A DNA stretch of 64,000 nucleotides from JBBQZP01 sp038207585 (GTDB lineage Bacteria > Pseudomonadota > Alphaproteobacteria > Rhodobacterales > Rhodobacteraceae). The DNA lies in contig JBBQZP010000001.1 in the NCBI GenBank assembly GCA_038207585.1, forward strand, positions 303,043 to 367,042, written 5' to 3'. The translations under genes and the position numbers were made by a program. The notes under the pieces were generated by a model that searched no databases, had not been told where the DNA came from, and saw nothing but the letters and a program-made list of their open reading frames with translations. Shown piece by piece: positions 34,287-42,729 of this stretch (the stretch's first letter is position 1; each line of letters opens with the position of its first letter).

Positions 34287-35171
34287 TCATCTGGTCTGGC
34301 GCGTAACGATATAGACCCCGAGCGCCGACATAGCGAGCCCGACAAGCGCAAGGGAATGCAACGCCTCTCCCAGCAGCGCCCAGGCCATCGCCATGGCAAG
34401 TGGCGGCACAAGATACATCAACGCCGATATCCGTGTGACATCGCCTCGCGCAATCAGGGCAATATAGAGCGAAATCGAAATCAGCGAATTGCCAAGCACC
34501 AGCCAGATCAACGCAACGATCAGTTCGGGCTGCCAATCGATCACCATGCTTTCGCTGATTGCCGCAACGGGGGCCACCAGTAAAAACCCCACCGCGTATT
34601 GCACCAGCCCCCCGGCCACCGGGTCGGTCTTGCGGCCAAGCGCCTTTTCAAACAGCGTTGCGGCACTGATGCCGACCAAGGCTCCCAATGCAAGCACGGC
34701 CGCACCCAGCGGGCTGGGGCCGAGAGATCCCTCTGACAGGACCGCCAGCAAGACGCCGCAAAAGCCGACCCCCAATCCAAACCACAGCAGGCGGCTGCCC
34801 CGTTTGCCGCCGATCAGCGGCGATGCCGCCGCGACAAGAGCGGGTTGCAAGGCCATGATGATGGCCGTGGTCCCGGCGTTCATGCCCTGTTTCATCGCCA
34901 GATAGGCAAGGCCGAAATAGGCCCCTTGGATCAGAAAACCCGTGACAGCCACCGCCGCCCAATGGCCTGCTCCCACCGGCCAGCGCGGGCGCAGCACCAA
35001 CGCAAGTGGCAGCAGGACGGCCACCGCCAACCCATAGCGCAGCGCCAAGAGCGTCATCGGTTCGGCATAGCCGAGGCCCAGCTTGGCAAAGCCATAGCCC
35101 CCCGACCACAGGATCAGAAAAACGACCGGCGCCGCGCGCCAGAAGGCGGTTACAGGGTAAAACGCGGTCAC
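34287..35171 (-). CDS. EamA/DMT-family transporter
   Basis: A 294-residue membrane protein with about ten hydrophobic segments and two EamA repeats (LILWSGGYGFAKLGLGYAEP in the first, GALVGISAATLFEKALG in the second). Such proteins export or import amino acids and related metabolites. The GTG start overlaps the deacetylase stop as GTGA. In an ectoine degradation operon it might export excess aspartate, diaminobutyrate or a toxic intermediate; this is inference. Confidence 0.82.
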   Translation of the reverse strand: MTAFYPVTAFWRAAPVVFLILWSGGYGFAKLGLGYAEPMTLLALRYGLAVAVLLPLALVLRPRWPVGAGHWAAVAVTGFLIQGAYFGLAYLAMKQGMNAGTTAIIMALQPALVAAASPLIGGKRGSRLLWFGLGVGFCGVLLAVLSEGSLGPSPLGAAVLALGALVGISAATLFEKALGRKTDPVAGGLVQYAVGFLLVAPVAAISESMVIDWQPELIVALIWLVLGNSLISISLYIALIARGDVTRISALMYLVPPLAMAMAWALLGEALHSLALVGLAMSALGVYIVTRQTR

Positions 35172-36334
35172 GGGGCGACCTGAAGCCGATCACTCAGCCG
35201 TTCCAGAAAGCGCACGCCCTCGGCCAGCTGGTCCAGCGCGATGTATTCGTCGGGCTTGTGGGCCTGTTCGATTGATCCGGGGCCGCAGATCACCGCCTGC
35301 ATGCCCATCGCCTGAAAGATTCCTGCCTCGGTGCCAAAGGGCACAAGGCCAGCCCCATTTGCGCCGGTCAGCGCGAGCGCGATTTCGCGCGCCTCATTGT
35401 CGCTGACGGGGACAAGGCCATCTACCTCGCCGATGATTTCCGTCACGATATCGGCCATTGGCGCGACGGAGCGCATGCGCGGCAGCAGGTGATCGGTGCA
35501 AAAGGCGTGCAACTCGGCCTTGACCAGATCGGCATCCCCGGGCTGTACGGGCCGCATTTCCCAATCCACCCGTGCCTTACCGACGATGACGTTATGCGCG
35601 ACGCCCCCCACCAGCGCACCGGTGTTGATCGTGGTCCAAGGTGGTTCGAACCGGCTGTCGGCGGGCGCGCGGGCCCGCAACACTTCGCGCAACTCCAGCA
35701 GGCGCGAGACATAGCGCACCGCATATTCCACCGCATTAACCCCGCGGTCGGGGTCAGAGCCATGGCCTTCGAGCCCGGTAAAATGCACCGAGTATTCATA
35801 GCAGCCCTTGTGCCCTTCGATCACGCGCATCAGCGTGGGCTCACCGATGATGGCGACGCGCGGCTTGACCGCGCGCGCCTGCAAAAGGTGGGCAAGGGCC
35901 TGCGCCCCCAGACAGCCGATCTCTTCGTCATGGGTAAAGGCGAAATGGATCGGCCGGGCCGTGGCTTTACGGGCATAAAGTGGTGCCAGCGCCACGGCGG
36001 CGGCGATGAAGCCTTTCATGTCGCAGGTGCCGCGCCCATAGAGCCGGCCATCGCGCTCGGTCATCGTCCAGGGGTCGGTGGTCCAGTCCTGATCGGCCAC
36101 CGGCACCACATCGGAATGGCCCGACAGCAGGATGCCACCGTCGATGTCAGGCCCGATAGTGGCAAAGAGATTAGCCTTGGTGCCGCCGGGATCGCGGAAC
36201 ACCTCGACCAGCGCCCCGGCGTCGCTCAACAGGCCGGCCAGATGGTCGATCAGCGCCAGATTGCTGTCCGACGAGACGGTCGGAAAGCCGATCAGGTCGC
36301 CGAGGATCTGACAGGTGCGGGTCAGGTGGTCCAA
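35168..36334 (-). CDS. M20 family ArgE-type deacetylase (candidate N-acetyl-diaminobutyrate deacetylase)
   Basis: A 388-residue zinc peptidase of the acetylornithine deacetylase type. It has SGHSDVVPV (metal His and catalytic Asp), YGRGTCDMKG (bridging Asp), HDEEIGCLGA (catalytic Glu pair) and a dimerisation domain in the middle. The TTG start is supported by AAGGAG seven bases upstream, inside the end of doeA. In known ectoine pathways deacetylation of N-alpha-acetyl-diaminobutyrate is done by DoeB/EutE, of the AstE/AspA family, which is absent here. Since acetylornithine and acetyl-diaminobutyrate differ by one carbon, this enzyme probably takes that step. Confidence 0.82.
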   Translation of the reverse strand: MDHLTRTCQILGDLIGFPTVSSDSNLALIDHLAGLLSDAGALVEVFRDPGGTKANLFATIGPDIDGGILLSGHSDVVPVADQDWTTDPWTMTERDGRLYGRGTCDMKGFIAAAVALAPLYARKATARPIHFAFTHDEEIGCLGAQALAHLLQARAVKPRVAIIGEPTLMRVIEGHKGCYEYSVHFTGLEGHGSDPDRGVNAVEYAVRYVSRLLELREVLRARAPADSRFEPPWTTINTGALVGGVAHNVIVGKARVDWEMRPVQPGDADLVKAELHAFCTDHLLPRMRSVAPMADIVTEIIGEVDGLVPVSDNEAREIALALTGANGAGLVPFGTEAGIFQAMGMQAVICGPGSIEQAHKPDEYIALDQLAEGVRFLERLSDRLQVAP

Positions 36335-36337
36335 GGT

Positions 36338-37522
36338 CTACTCCTTGACAAACAGCTTGCGTTCCACGGCGCACAACGCCTGCGCCGGTCCTGTTTCACC
36401 TATCAGGATGGTTTCCGTGGTTTCCAACCCCCAGGTGTCCATCCACAGGGCGGGCATGAAATGGAACACCATGCCCGGTTGCAGTACAGTCTCGTCCTCG
36501 GTCCGGATCGAGGCGGTGCGCTCGCCCCAGTCTGGCGGATAGGACAGTCCGATCGGATACCCCATGCGGCCCTCGCGGTGGATGCCATACTTTTTGAGCA
36601 CATCCATGAAGGCCGCCGCGATGTCGCGGGTCTGGTTGCCTGCGCGCGCGGCGGCAAGGCCGGCTTCGATGCCTTCGACCTGCGCCTCTTCGGCGCGGCG
36701 CATCTCTGCGGGAGGCTGGCCCAGATAAACCGTGCGGCACAGCGGGGCGTGATAGCGCCTATAACAGCCCGACAGCTCGAAAAAGGTCGCCTCACCGGCT
36801 TTCATCGGCGCGCCGTTCCAGGTGAGGTGGGCGGCGGTTGCGTCCATGCCCGACGGGGTCAGCGGCACGATGGCGGGATAGTCGCCCCAGTCTTCTCCGA
36901 CGCCGATCAGCCCGGCGCGGGTGATCTCGGCCACCAGTTCATTCTTGCGCAGCCCCGGACGCGACAGCTCGATCGCGGTGCGGATGATCTTTTCCGATAT
37001 GCTGGCGGCCTTGCGGACAAAGACGATCTCTTCCGCCGATTTCACCAGACGCTGCCAATTCACCAACGCGGTCGCATCGACAAGCGTCGCCTTGGGCAGT
37101 TCGGCACCCAGCACCGCATGCGCCTTGGCCGAGTAATAGTAATTCTCCATCTCGACGCCGATGCGGGTCTGTTCCAGCCCCATCTCGCACAGGATACGCG
37201 CCAGATCCTGCATCGGATGCCGCACTGTCGATTGCACATAGCTGTCGGCGTAACCGTGGATCGAGTCCGGCGAGATCCAGCAGGTGCGCAGCGCGCCAAG
37301 GCTGTCCATCTGGCGGCCCCACCAATGTGGCTCGCCGTCCATCGTCAGGATGACGCCCTGGTGGACATAGAATGACCACCCGTCATAGCCCGTAAGCCAG
37401 GCTTGGTTCGACGGGTCGGTGACGAAAATCGCATCAAGGCCCGCCTTTGCCATGGCGGTCCGGGTCAATGCGATTCGGCGATCGTATTCAGCGTGGCTGA
37501 ATGGGGCGTTTTGCGAGCTCAT
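36338..37522 (-). CDS. doeA: ectoine hydrolase (DoeA/EutD), M24 peptidase fold
   Basis: A 394-residue protein of the creatinase/prolidase-like M24 family. It has the DoeA-like N-terminal TGYDGWSFYVHQGVI and the C-terminal pita-bread fold with THLTWNGAP and FHFMPALWMDTWGLE. DoeA opens the ectoine ring to N-alpha-acetyl-diaminobutyrate and is not a true peptidase. The start at 37522 (MSSQNAPFSH) follows GAGAGA; the longer open frame has no support. It is first of the minus-strand half of the cluster and divergent from ehuB, with two operator-like palindromes between. Confidence 0.9.
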   Translation of the reverse strand: MSSQNAPFSHAEYDRRIALTRTAMAKAGLDAIFVTDPSNQAWLTGYDGWSFYVHQGVILTMDGEPHWWGRQMDSLGALRTCWISPDSIHGYADSYVQSTVRHPMQDLARILCEMGLEQTRIGVEMENYYYSAKAHAVLGAELPKATLVDATALVNWQRLVKSAEEIVFVRKAASISEKIIRTAIELSRPGLRKNELVAEITRAGLIGVGEDWGDYPAIVPLTPSGMDATAAHLTWNGAPMKAGEATFFELSGCYRRYHAPLCRTVYLGQPPAEMRRAEEAQVEGIEAGLAAARAGNQTRDIAAAFMDVLKKYGIHREGRMGYPIGLSYPPDWGERTASIRTEDETVLQPGMVFHFMPALWMDTWGLETTETILIGETGPAQALCAVERKLFVKE

Positions 37523-37540
37523 GATATCTCTCTGATGGCA

Positions 37541-37554
37541 TGTTGTATACAAGC
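37541..37554. promoter_or_regulatory. GntR-type operator candidate, doeA-proximal
   Basis: TGTTGTATACAAGC contains the palindrome TTGTATACAA, matching the FadR/FCD consensus TNGTNNACNA. It lies about 20 bp upstream of the doeA start and 103 bp (about ten helical turns) from the second copy. Confidence 0.6.
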
Positions 37555-37619
37555 TAAGGGCAGAACCAAAATTTTTGCAATATACTTTCGATTTTATCGC
37601 CATAAAACTGTATTTATTC

Positions 37620-37657
37620 TTGACACATCCAGTCATGCTCTAGTGTTGTATACAACA
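37620..37657 (+). promoter_or_regulatory. ehuB promoter with GntR-type operator
   Basis: TTGACA at 37620-37625 is a good -35 box. The perfect palindrome TGTTGTATACAACA at 37644-37657 lies where the -10 box and start site should be, so a bound regulator would block the promoter. The same core occurs at 37543-37552. Confidence 0.6.
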
Positions 37658-37704
37658 GGCGGCGCTACCAATGAACAATCCCCCGCCAAACAGGAGGTTC
37701 AGAC

Positions 37705-38550
37705 ATGAAGATATCTACCCTGACGTTGACGGCGATGACCGGTCTCTGGCTTGGCGTTTCAACCCTTTCTGCTCTGGCAGGACCGATCGAAGACCGCATC
37801 GCAGCGGGCGAGTCCATCCGCATCGGCTTTGCCAATGAAATCCCCTTTGCCTATCCGGGCGAAGATGGCAGCCCCAAAGGCTTTGTGAACGCAGCCGTCA
37901 TCGGTGTTCTGGCCGAGATGGGCTATACCAACATCGAGGCTGTCGAGACCGAATGGGGCGGGCTGATCCCCGGGCTGACGGCGGGTCAGTTCGACATCAT
38001 TACCGGCGGGATGAACATCCTTTCGGCGCGCTGCGAAAACATCGCGTTCTCTGAGCCCGTTGCCAAGATCGGCGATGGTTTCATCGTGGCGCCGGGCAAT
38101 CCCACGGGCATCCAGACCTATGCCGATATCAACGCCAAGGCCGCCACGCTGGTGACCGGGGCGGGCTATTCCAACATCGACGCCGCCAAGTCGGCCGGCG
38201 TTGCCGAAGACAAGATCATGATCGTTCCCGGTCCGACCGAGATTCTGGCCGCCGTCCGGGCGGGCCGGGCCGATGCCGGAACCGGCACCTATCCCACGAT
38301 GAAACAACTTGCCGACAGTTCCGGCGGCGCGGTCGAGATCGTCGATCCCTCTGCCATGCCAGAGGACTCGTTCAACTGGGCCGGGGTGGGCTTCCGCAAG
38401 GCAGATCAAGATTTCCTCGACCAGTTCAACGCGGCGCAGAAAGCCTATCTCGGCTCGCCGGACATGCTGACCGCAGTGGCACAATACGGCTACTCCGAGG
38501 CCATGCTGCCCGGCGACAAGACCACGGAATGGGTCTGCGCAAACCGCTGA
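37705..38550 (+). CDS. ehuB: ectoine/hydroxyectoine ABC transporter substrate-binding protein
   Basis: A 281-residue periplasmic binding protein of the amino-acid (family 3) type. A signal peptide of about 26 residues ends ALAGPIED. The mature protein resembles EhuB, with IRIGFANEIPFAYPGEDGSPKGF, TEWGGLIPGLTAGQFDIITGG and FNWAGVGFRKAD. It captures ectoine and hydroxyectoine outside the cytoplasmic membrane for EhuCDA. The neighbouring degradation genes support the ligand. A hairpin follows the gene. Confidence 0.9.
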   Translation: MKISTLTLTAMTGLWLGVSTLSALAGPIEDRIAAGESIRIGFANEIPFAYPGEDGSPKGFVNAAVIGVLAEMGYTNIEAVETEWGGLIPGLTAGQFDIITGGMNILSARCENIAFSEPVAKIGDGFIVAPGNPTGIQTYADINAKAATLVTGAGYSNIDAAKSAGVAEDKIMIVPGPTEILAAVRAGRADAGTGTYPTMKQLADSSGGAVEIVDPSAMPEDSFNWAGVGFRKADQDFLDQFNAAQKAYLGSPDMLTAVAQYGYSEAMLPGDKTTEWVCANR

Positions 38551-38564
38551 GCCGAAGCGCGGGG

Positions 38565-38579
38565 GCCGGTCCGTCCGGC
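38565..38579 (+). terminator. hairpin with short T-run after ehuB
   Basis: GCCGG and CCGGC arms around a TCCGT loop, followed by ACCTTTTC. It could act as a weak terminator giving more EhuB than permease. Confidence 0.5.
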
Positions 38580-38611
38580 ACCTTTTCGTGACCCCAAGAG
38601 AAAGACCGGCG

Positions 38612-39271
38612 ATGTGGGAGTTCCTGCAAACCTACGGCCCAAGGCTTCTGGATGGCGCATTGGTCACCTGTGCGCAATTCGTTCTGGCCGCACTTGTCGC
38701 CTGCTTCGCCGCCCTTGTCGCGGGGCTTGGCCGGCTGTCTGACTTTTGGCCGGTCCGCAGCCTGTCCATCGTTTATATTGAGCTGTTCCGGGGCACGTCG
38801 CTTCTGGTGCAGCTTTACTGGATCTTCTTTGTCTTGCCGTTGTTCGGCATCAGCCTGCCCAAGTTCGAAGCCGGCTTCCTGTCGGTCGGCCTGAATGTCG
38901 GGGCTTACGGTGCCGAGCTGGTGCGGGGTGCCATTCAGGCCGTGCCGCGTGGCCAATGGGAGGCGGGCTATGCGCTGTCGTTGTCGCCCGCCAAACGGAT
39001 GCGGCGGATCATTCTGCCGCAAGCGCTTGTCCTCATGCTGCCGCCCTGGGGTAATCTGATGATCGAACTTCTCAAGGGCACCGCCCTTGTCGCATTGATC
39101 GCCGTGCCGGACCTGATGTTTGTGGCAAAGCAGATCAATGGCGCGACCTTCCGGTCGGCCGAGGCGTTTGGGGCGGCCCTTCTGATCTACTACATGCTGG
39201 CCCGGTTTCTGATCACCCCTGCGATGCGGGGGCTGGAACGGGTCATGGCACGGAGGCTTGGACGGGCATGA
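38612..39271 (+). CDS. ehuC: ectoine/hydroxyectoine ABC transporter permease EhuC
   Basis: A 219-residue amino-acid-type permease (His/Glu/Gln/Arg/opine family) with the EAA-like motif VPRGQWEAGYALSLSPAKRM and about five spans. The ATG at 38612 follows AGAGAAAG; a GTG at 38588 would add an unlikely hydrophilic start. It forms the channel with EhuD, whose ATG overlaps its stop (ATGA). Confidence 0.88.
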   Translation: MWEFLQTYGPRLLDGALVTCAQFVLAALVACFAALVAGLGRLSDFWPVRSLSIVYIELFRGTSLLVQLYWIFFVLPLFGISLPKFEAGFLSVGLNVGAYGAELVRGAIQAVPRGQWEAGYALSLSPAKRMRRIILPQALVLMLPPWGNLMIELLKGTALVALIAVPDLMFVAKQINGATFRSAEAFGAALLIYYMLARFLITPAMRGLERVMARRLGRA

Positions 39272-39936
39272 ATTTCGACTGGAGATGGGCTTTCGCGCTG
39301 GAAATCCTGCCACGCCTCCTGCGGGCCACCGTTAACACGCTGCTGGCCGCGGGGATAGGCTATGCCATCGCGATGGTGCTTGGTCTGGTCTTTGCACTGG
39401 CGCTGCGCAGTCCGTGGCGCCTGCCGCGCTTCATTTTGCGCGAGATTCTGGAGTTCATCCGGTCTACCCCTCTGGTGGTGCAGATTTTCTTCATCTTCTA
39501 CGTTGGCCCGCAGGTCGGCATCACGCTGTCGCCCTGGGTTGCCGGCATGATCGCCATCGGGCTACACTATTCGGCCTATGTGGCCGAGGTCTACCGTGCC
39601 GGGATCGAAGCCGTACCGCGGGGCCAATGGGAAGCCTGCCGGGCGTTGAACCTGACGACCCGCGACAGCTATGTGCGGATCGTTCTGCCGCAAGCCTTGC
39701 CGCATGCGATGCCGGGCATGGGCAATTACCTGATCGGCATCTTCAAGGACACGCCGATGCTGTCGGTCATCGGGGTGACCGAATTGATGCAGGCGGCCAA
39801 TGCCATCGGCTCTGAAACCTACCGTTTTATCGAACCCTACACGCTGGTCGGCGTGATCTTTCTTGCGTTGTCGCTGCCTACCGCGGGCCTTGTCCGTCTG
39901 GGTGAACGTCGACTGCGCCGCAAACTGGGGCTGTAA
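39268..39936 (+). CDS. ehuD: ectoine/hydroxyectoine ABC transporter permease EhuD
   Basis: A 222-residue permease of the same family as EhuC, with IEFIRSTPLVVQIFFIFYVG and the ATPase-contact loop AVPRGQWEACRALNLTTRDS. It is translated with overlap from ehuC and followed three bases later by ehuA. It completes the membrane part of the ectoine importer. Confidence 0.88.
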   Translation: MNFDWRWAFALEILPRLLRATVNTLLAAGIGYAIAMVLGLVFALALRSPWRLPRFILREILEFIRSTPLVVQIFFIFYVGPQVGITLSPWVAGMIAIGLHYSAYVAEVYRAGIEAVPRGQWEACRALNLTTRDSYVRIVLPQALPHAMPGMGNYLIGIFKDTPMLSVIGVTELMQAANAIGSETYRFIEPYTLVGVIFLALSLPTAGLVRLGERRLRRKLGL

Positions 39937-39939
39937 GCC

Positions 39940-40752
39940 ATGGACCTGTCCGCCTATCCACTTGAATTGCCCGAAAACGACCGCCCCATGGTGCGGTTCA
40001 TGGATGTGACCAAGAGCTATGGTACGCTGGTTGTCCTGGACAAGCTGAACCTTGATATCAACCGGGGCGAGATGGTGTCGGTGATCGGGCCTTCGGGGTC
40101 GGGCAAGACCACGGTCCTGCGCATGCTGATGACTCTCGAAACAATCAACGGCGGCGTCATCTATGTCGATGGCAAGCCGCTAACCCATATGGTTCGCAAC
40201 GGACGTCTGGTCCTCGCCGAAGAGGCACATCTGCGGCGGATGCGCGCGTCGATCGGCATGTGTTTCCAGCATTTCAACCTGTTCCCGCATATGACGGCGC
40301 TTCAAAATTGCATGGAGGGCCCGGTGCAGGCACTGGGCCTGCCACGGGCCGAGGCGCGGACGCGGGCCGAGGAATTGCTGGCGATGGTCGGCATGATCGA
40401 GAAAAAGGATCAGCACCCCTCGCGCTTGTCGGGTGGCCAGCAACAGCGCGTCGCCATTGCCCGTGCGCTGGCCATGCGGCCGCGGATCATGTTGTTTGAC
40501 GAGGTGACCTCGGCGCTTGACCCTGAAGTGATCGGCGAGGTGACAGAGGTGATCCGCAAGCTGGTGGCCGAACATGACCTGACAATGTTGATGGTGACCC
40601 ACCAGATGGGCTTTGCCCGCGATATCTCGGATCGCATCTGCTTTTTCTACAAGGGCCGGATCGAGGAACAGGGCACGCCCCAGCAGTTCTTCAACAATCC
40701 GCAGAAAGAGCGCACGCAGCAATTCCTACGGGCGGTCAAGGATGCCGATTAA
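39940..40752 (+). CDS. ehuA: ectoine/hydroxyectoine ABC transporter ATP-binding protein
   Basis: A 270-residue ATPase: Walker A GPSGSGKTT near residue 47, an extended loop LTHMVRNGRLVLAEEAHLRR between Walker A and Q-loop as in EhuA/GlnQ proteins, signature LSGGQQQR and Walker B IMLFDEVTSALD. It powers EhuCD. The eutB gene starts eight bases after its stop if the ATG at 40760 is used. Confidence 0.9.
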   Translation: MDLSAYPLELPENDRPMVRFMDVTKSYGTLVVLDKLNLDINRGEMVSVIGPSGSGKTTVLRMLMTLETINGGVIYVDGKPLTHMVRNGRLVLAEEAHLRRMRASIGMCFQHFNLFPHMTALQNCMEGPVQALGLPRAEARTRAEELLAMVGMIEKKDQHPSRLSGGQQQRVAIARALAMRPRIMLFDEVTSALDPEVIGEVTEVIRKLVAEHDLTMLMVTHQMGFARDISDRICFFYKGRIEEQGTPQQFFNNPQKERTQQFLRAVKDAD

Positions 40753-40759
40753 GGCGTTA

Positions 40760-41749
40760 ATGCTGTCTGATGTGCTGGCGGCAGCGGCTGTGATCAAGGG
40801 GCAGGCCGATGCCACGCCCTTGGTGCCGTCGCAGATCCCGGGCCTGGGGCAGGAGATGCTGCTCAAGCTGGAAACCACGCAGCCGATGGGCGCGTTCAAG
40901 CTGCGCGGGGCGCTGAACGCGCTGGCCGCCCTGCCGCCCGGGGCTGCGGGGGTGGTGTGCTGTTCCACCGGCAATCATGGGCGGGCGGTGGCCTACGGCG
41001 CGCGCGCGCGGGGCATGCGGGCCGTGGTCTGTATGTCGGCTCTGGTGCCCGAAGCCAAGGTGGCCGGCATCCGCGCCCTTGGGGCCGAGGTGCGCATCAT
41101 TGGCCGCTCGCAAGATGATGCCGCTGACGAAAGCCAGCGGCTGGTTAAAGATGAGGGGTTGGTCGAGATCCCGCCCTTTGACGACGCCCGCGTTATCGCT
41201 GGACAGGGCACCATTGGGCTGGAACTGCTGGCCGCCCGACCCGACCTATCGACGATCCTTGTGCCCCTGTCGGGCGGCGGGCTTGCCGCTGGAGTGGCGC
41301 TGGCCGCAAAGGTGATCAAGCCGGATCTGAGGGTGATCGGCATCTCGATGGATCGCGGCGCAGCGATGCAGGCCTCGCTGGCTGCCGGACACCCGGTGAT
41401 GGTGACCGAAGTGCCCTCGCTGGCCGACAGTCTGGGCGGGGGCATCGGGCTGCACAACCGGCTGACCTTTACGATGTGCCGCGATCTTTTGGACGAGGTG
41501 GTGCTGGTCAGCGAGGCCGCCATCCGCGCGGCGATGCAGGCGCTGTTCGTCCATGACCGGATGGTGGCCGAGGGCGGTGCGGTCGTGGGGCTTGCCGCCG
41601 TAATGACCGGCGCGGTCCGGCTGAATGGGCCGAGTGCCACGATTCTGACCGGTCGCAACACCGACATGACCATCTTTGCCGATATCGTCGCCGGACGTGA
41701 CGTGCAGGTCGGTGACACTTTGCTGAAAGGCCAACCCCATGCCGCATGA
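40760..41749 (+). CDS. eutB: threonine dehydratase-like hydroxyectoine utilization protein EutB
   Basis: A 329-residue fold-type II PLP enzyme. The PLP Lys lies in PMGAFKLRGALN (about residue 46), the phosphate-binding glycine loop is PLSGGGLAAG, and CCSTGNHGRAVAYGA is also present. EutB belongs to the EutABC set thought to convert hydroxyectoine to ectoine, acting as a dehydratase. The ATG at 40760 follows AAGG by five bases and matches the family N-terminus; ATG at 40742, overlapping ehuA, is the alternative. Its stop overlaps eutC by 11 bases. EutA is not found in the window. Confidence 0.87.
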   Translation: MLSDVLAAAAVIKGQADATPLVPSQIPGLGQEMLLKLETTQPMGAFKLRGALNALAALPPGAAGVVCCSTGNHGRAVAYGARARGMRAVVCMSALVPEAKVAGIRALGAEVRIIGRSQDDAADESQRLVKDEGLVEIPPFDDARVIAGQGTIGLELLAARPDLSTILVPLSGGGLAAGVALAAKVIKPDLRVIGISMDRGAAMQASLAAGHPVMVTEVPSLADSLGGGIGLHNRLTFTMCRDLLDEVVLVSEAAIRAAMQALFVHDRMVAEGGAVVGLAAVMTGAVRLNGPSATILTGRNTDMTIFADIVAGRDVQVGDTLLKGQPHAA

Positions 41750-42725
41750 TATCCAGATCGTCACCGAAGCCGAATTGCGTCGCATCGTGTCGCTGGACCT
41801 GACGGCGGTGGACGTGATCGAGGCCGCTTTTGCCGCGCTGGCATCTGGCGGGGTGGTCATGCCGCCGATCCTATCGATGGATCTGCCGGCGGCCCATGGC
41901 GAGGTCGATGTAAAAACCGCCTGGATTCAGGGATTTGACGGTTTTGCCATCAAGGTCAGCCCCGGCTTTTTCGATAATCCGAAGCTTGGCCTGCCCAGCC
42001 TGAACGGGTTGATGATCCTGTTTTCGGCACATACCGGGATGGTACAATCGCTGTTTCTTGACAATGGCTATCTGACCGATATCCGTACTGCCGCCGCCGG
42101 TGCGGTGGCCGCCCGCCATCTGGCCCCCGACACGGTCGAGACGGCCGGCGTGATCGGCACCGGGGTGCAGGCCCGACTTCAGATGCAGGCCGCCCATCTG
42201 GTGCGCCCGTTCAAGCGTCTTCTGGTTCATGGTCGCGATACCGACAAGGCGCGCGCCTGTGCGGCCGAATTGTCGGCGCTGTTGGGGGTCGAGGCGATGG
42301 CCGTGGACAGCGCAGAGAGGCTGGTGCGGGGCTGCCAGCTTGTCGTCACCACTACGCCGTCGCGCCTGCCGCTGATCCAGGCGGATTGGTTGCATCCAGG
42401 CTTGCACATCACCGCCATGGGGTCAGACCAGTCGGGCAAGACCGAGATCGACCCACGGGCGCTGATCGTCGCCGATGCCTATGTCTGCGACCGGGTCAGC
42501 CAATGCGAGGTCTCGGGCGAGCTGGAAGCGGTATTGGCCGCAGGGCTCTGGACCAAGGACCGCCCGGCAGAACTGGGCGAGGTGATCACCGGCAAGAGGC
42601 CAGGGCGCCAGCGCCCGCAGGATGTCACGATCTGTGATCTGACGGGGACCGGCGTGCAGGATACCGCGATTGCCACCCATGTCCGCGCCCGCCACCCACA
42701 GGCCGGCACGATCCTGCAGGCATGA
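41739..42725 (+). CDS. eutC: ornithine cyclodeaminase-family hydroxyectoine utilization protein EutC
   Basis: A 328-residue member of the ornithine cyclodeaminase/mu-crystallin family. It has VDVKTAWIQGFDGFAIKVS, the NAD-binding GVIGTGVQARLQMQA and ITAMGSDQSGKTEIDP. It acts after EutB in hydroxyectoine conversion, probably reducing an imine. Eight residues of overlap with eutB suggest coupling. The gene stops five bases before the end of the convergent asnC-type gene. Confidence 0.88.
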   Translation: MPHDIQIVTEAELRRIVSLDLTAVDVIEAAFAALASGGVVMPPILSMDLPAAHGEVDVKTAWIQGFDGFAIKVSPGFFDNPKLGLPSLNGLMILFSAHTGMVQSLFLDNGYLTDIRTAAAGAVAARHLAPDTVETAGVIGTGVQARLQMQAAHLVRPFKRLLVHGRDTDKARACAAELSALLGVEAMAVDSAERLVRGCQLVVTTTPSRLPLIQADWLHPGLHITAMGSDQSGKTEIDPRALIVADAYVCDRVSQCEVSGELEAVLAAGLWTKDRPAELGEVITGKRPGRQRPQDVTICDLTGTGVQDTAIATHVRARHPQAGTILQA

Positions 42726-42729
42726 TAAC

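Noticed and set aside
34287..35171. EamA transporter as the missing hydroxyectoine protein EutA
   Set aside because: It is an integral membrane protein with two EamA repeats, unlike the soluble arylmalonate-decarboxylase-like EutA.
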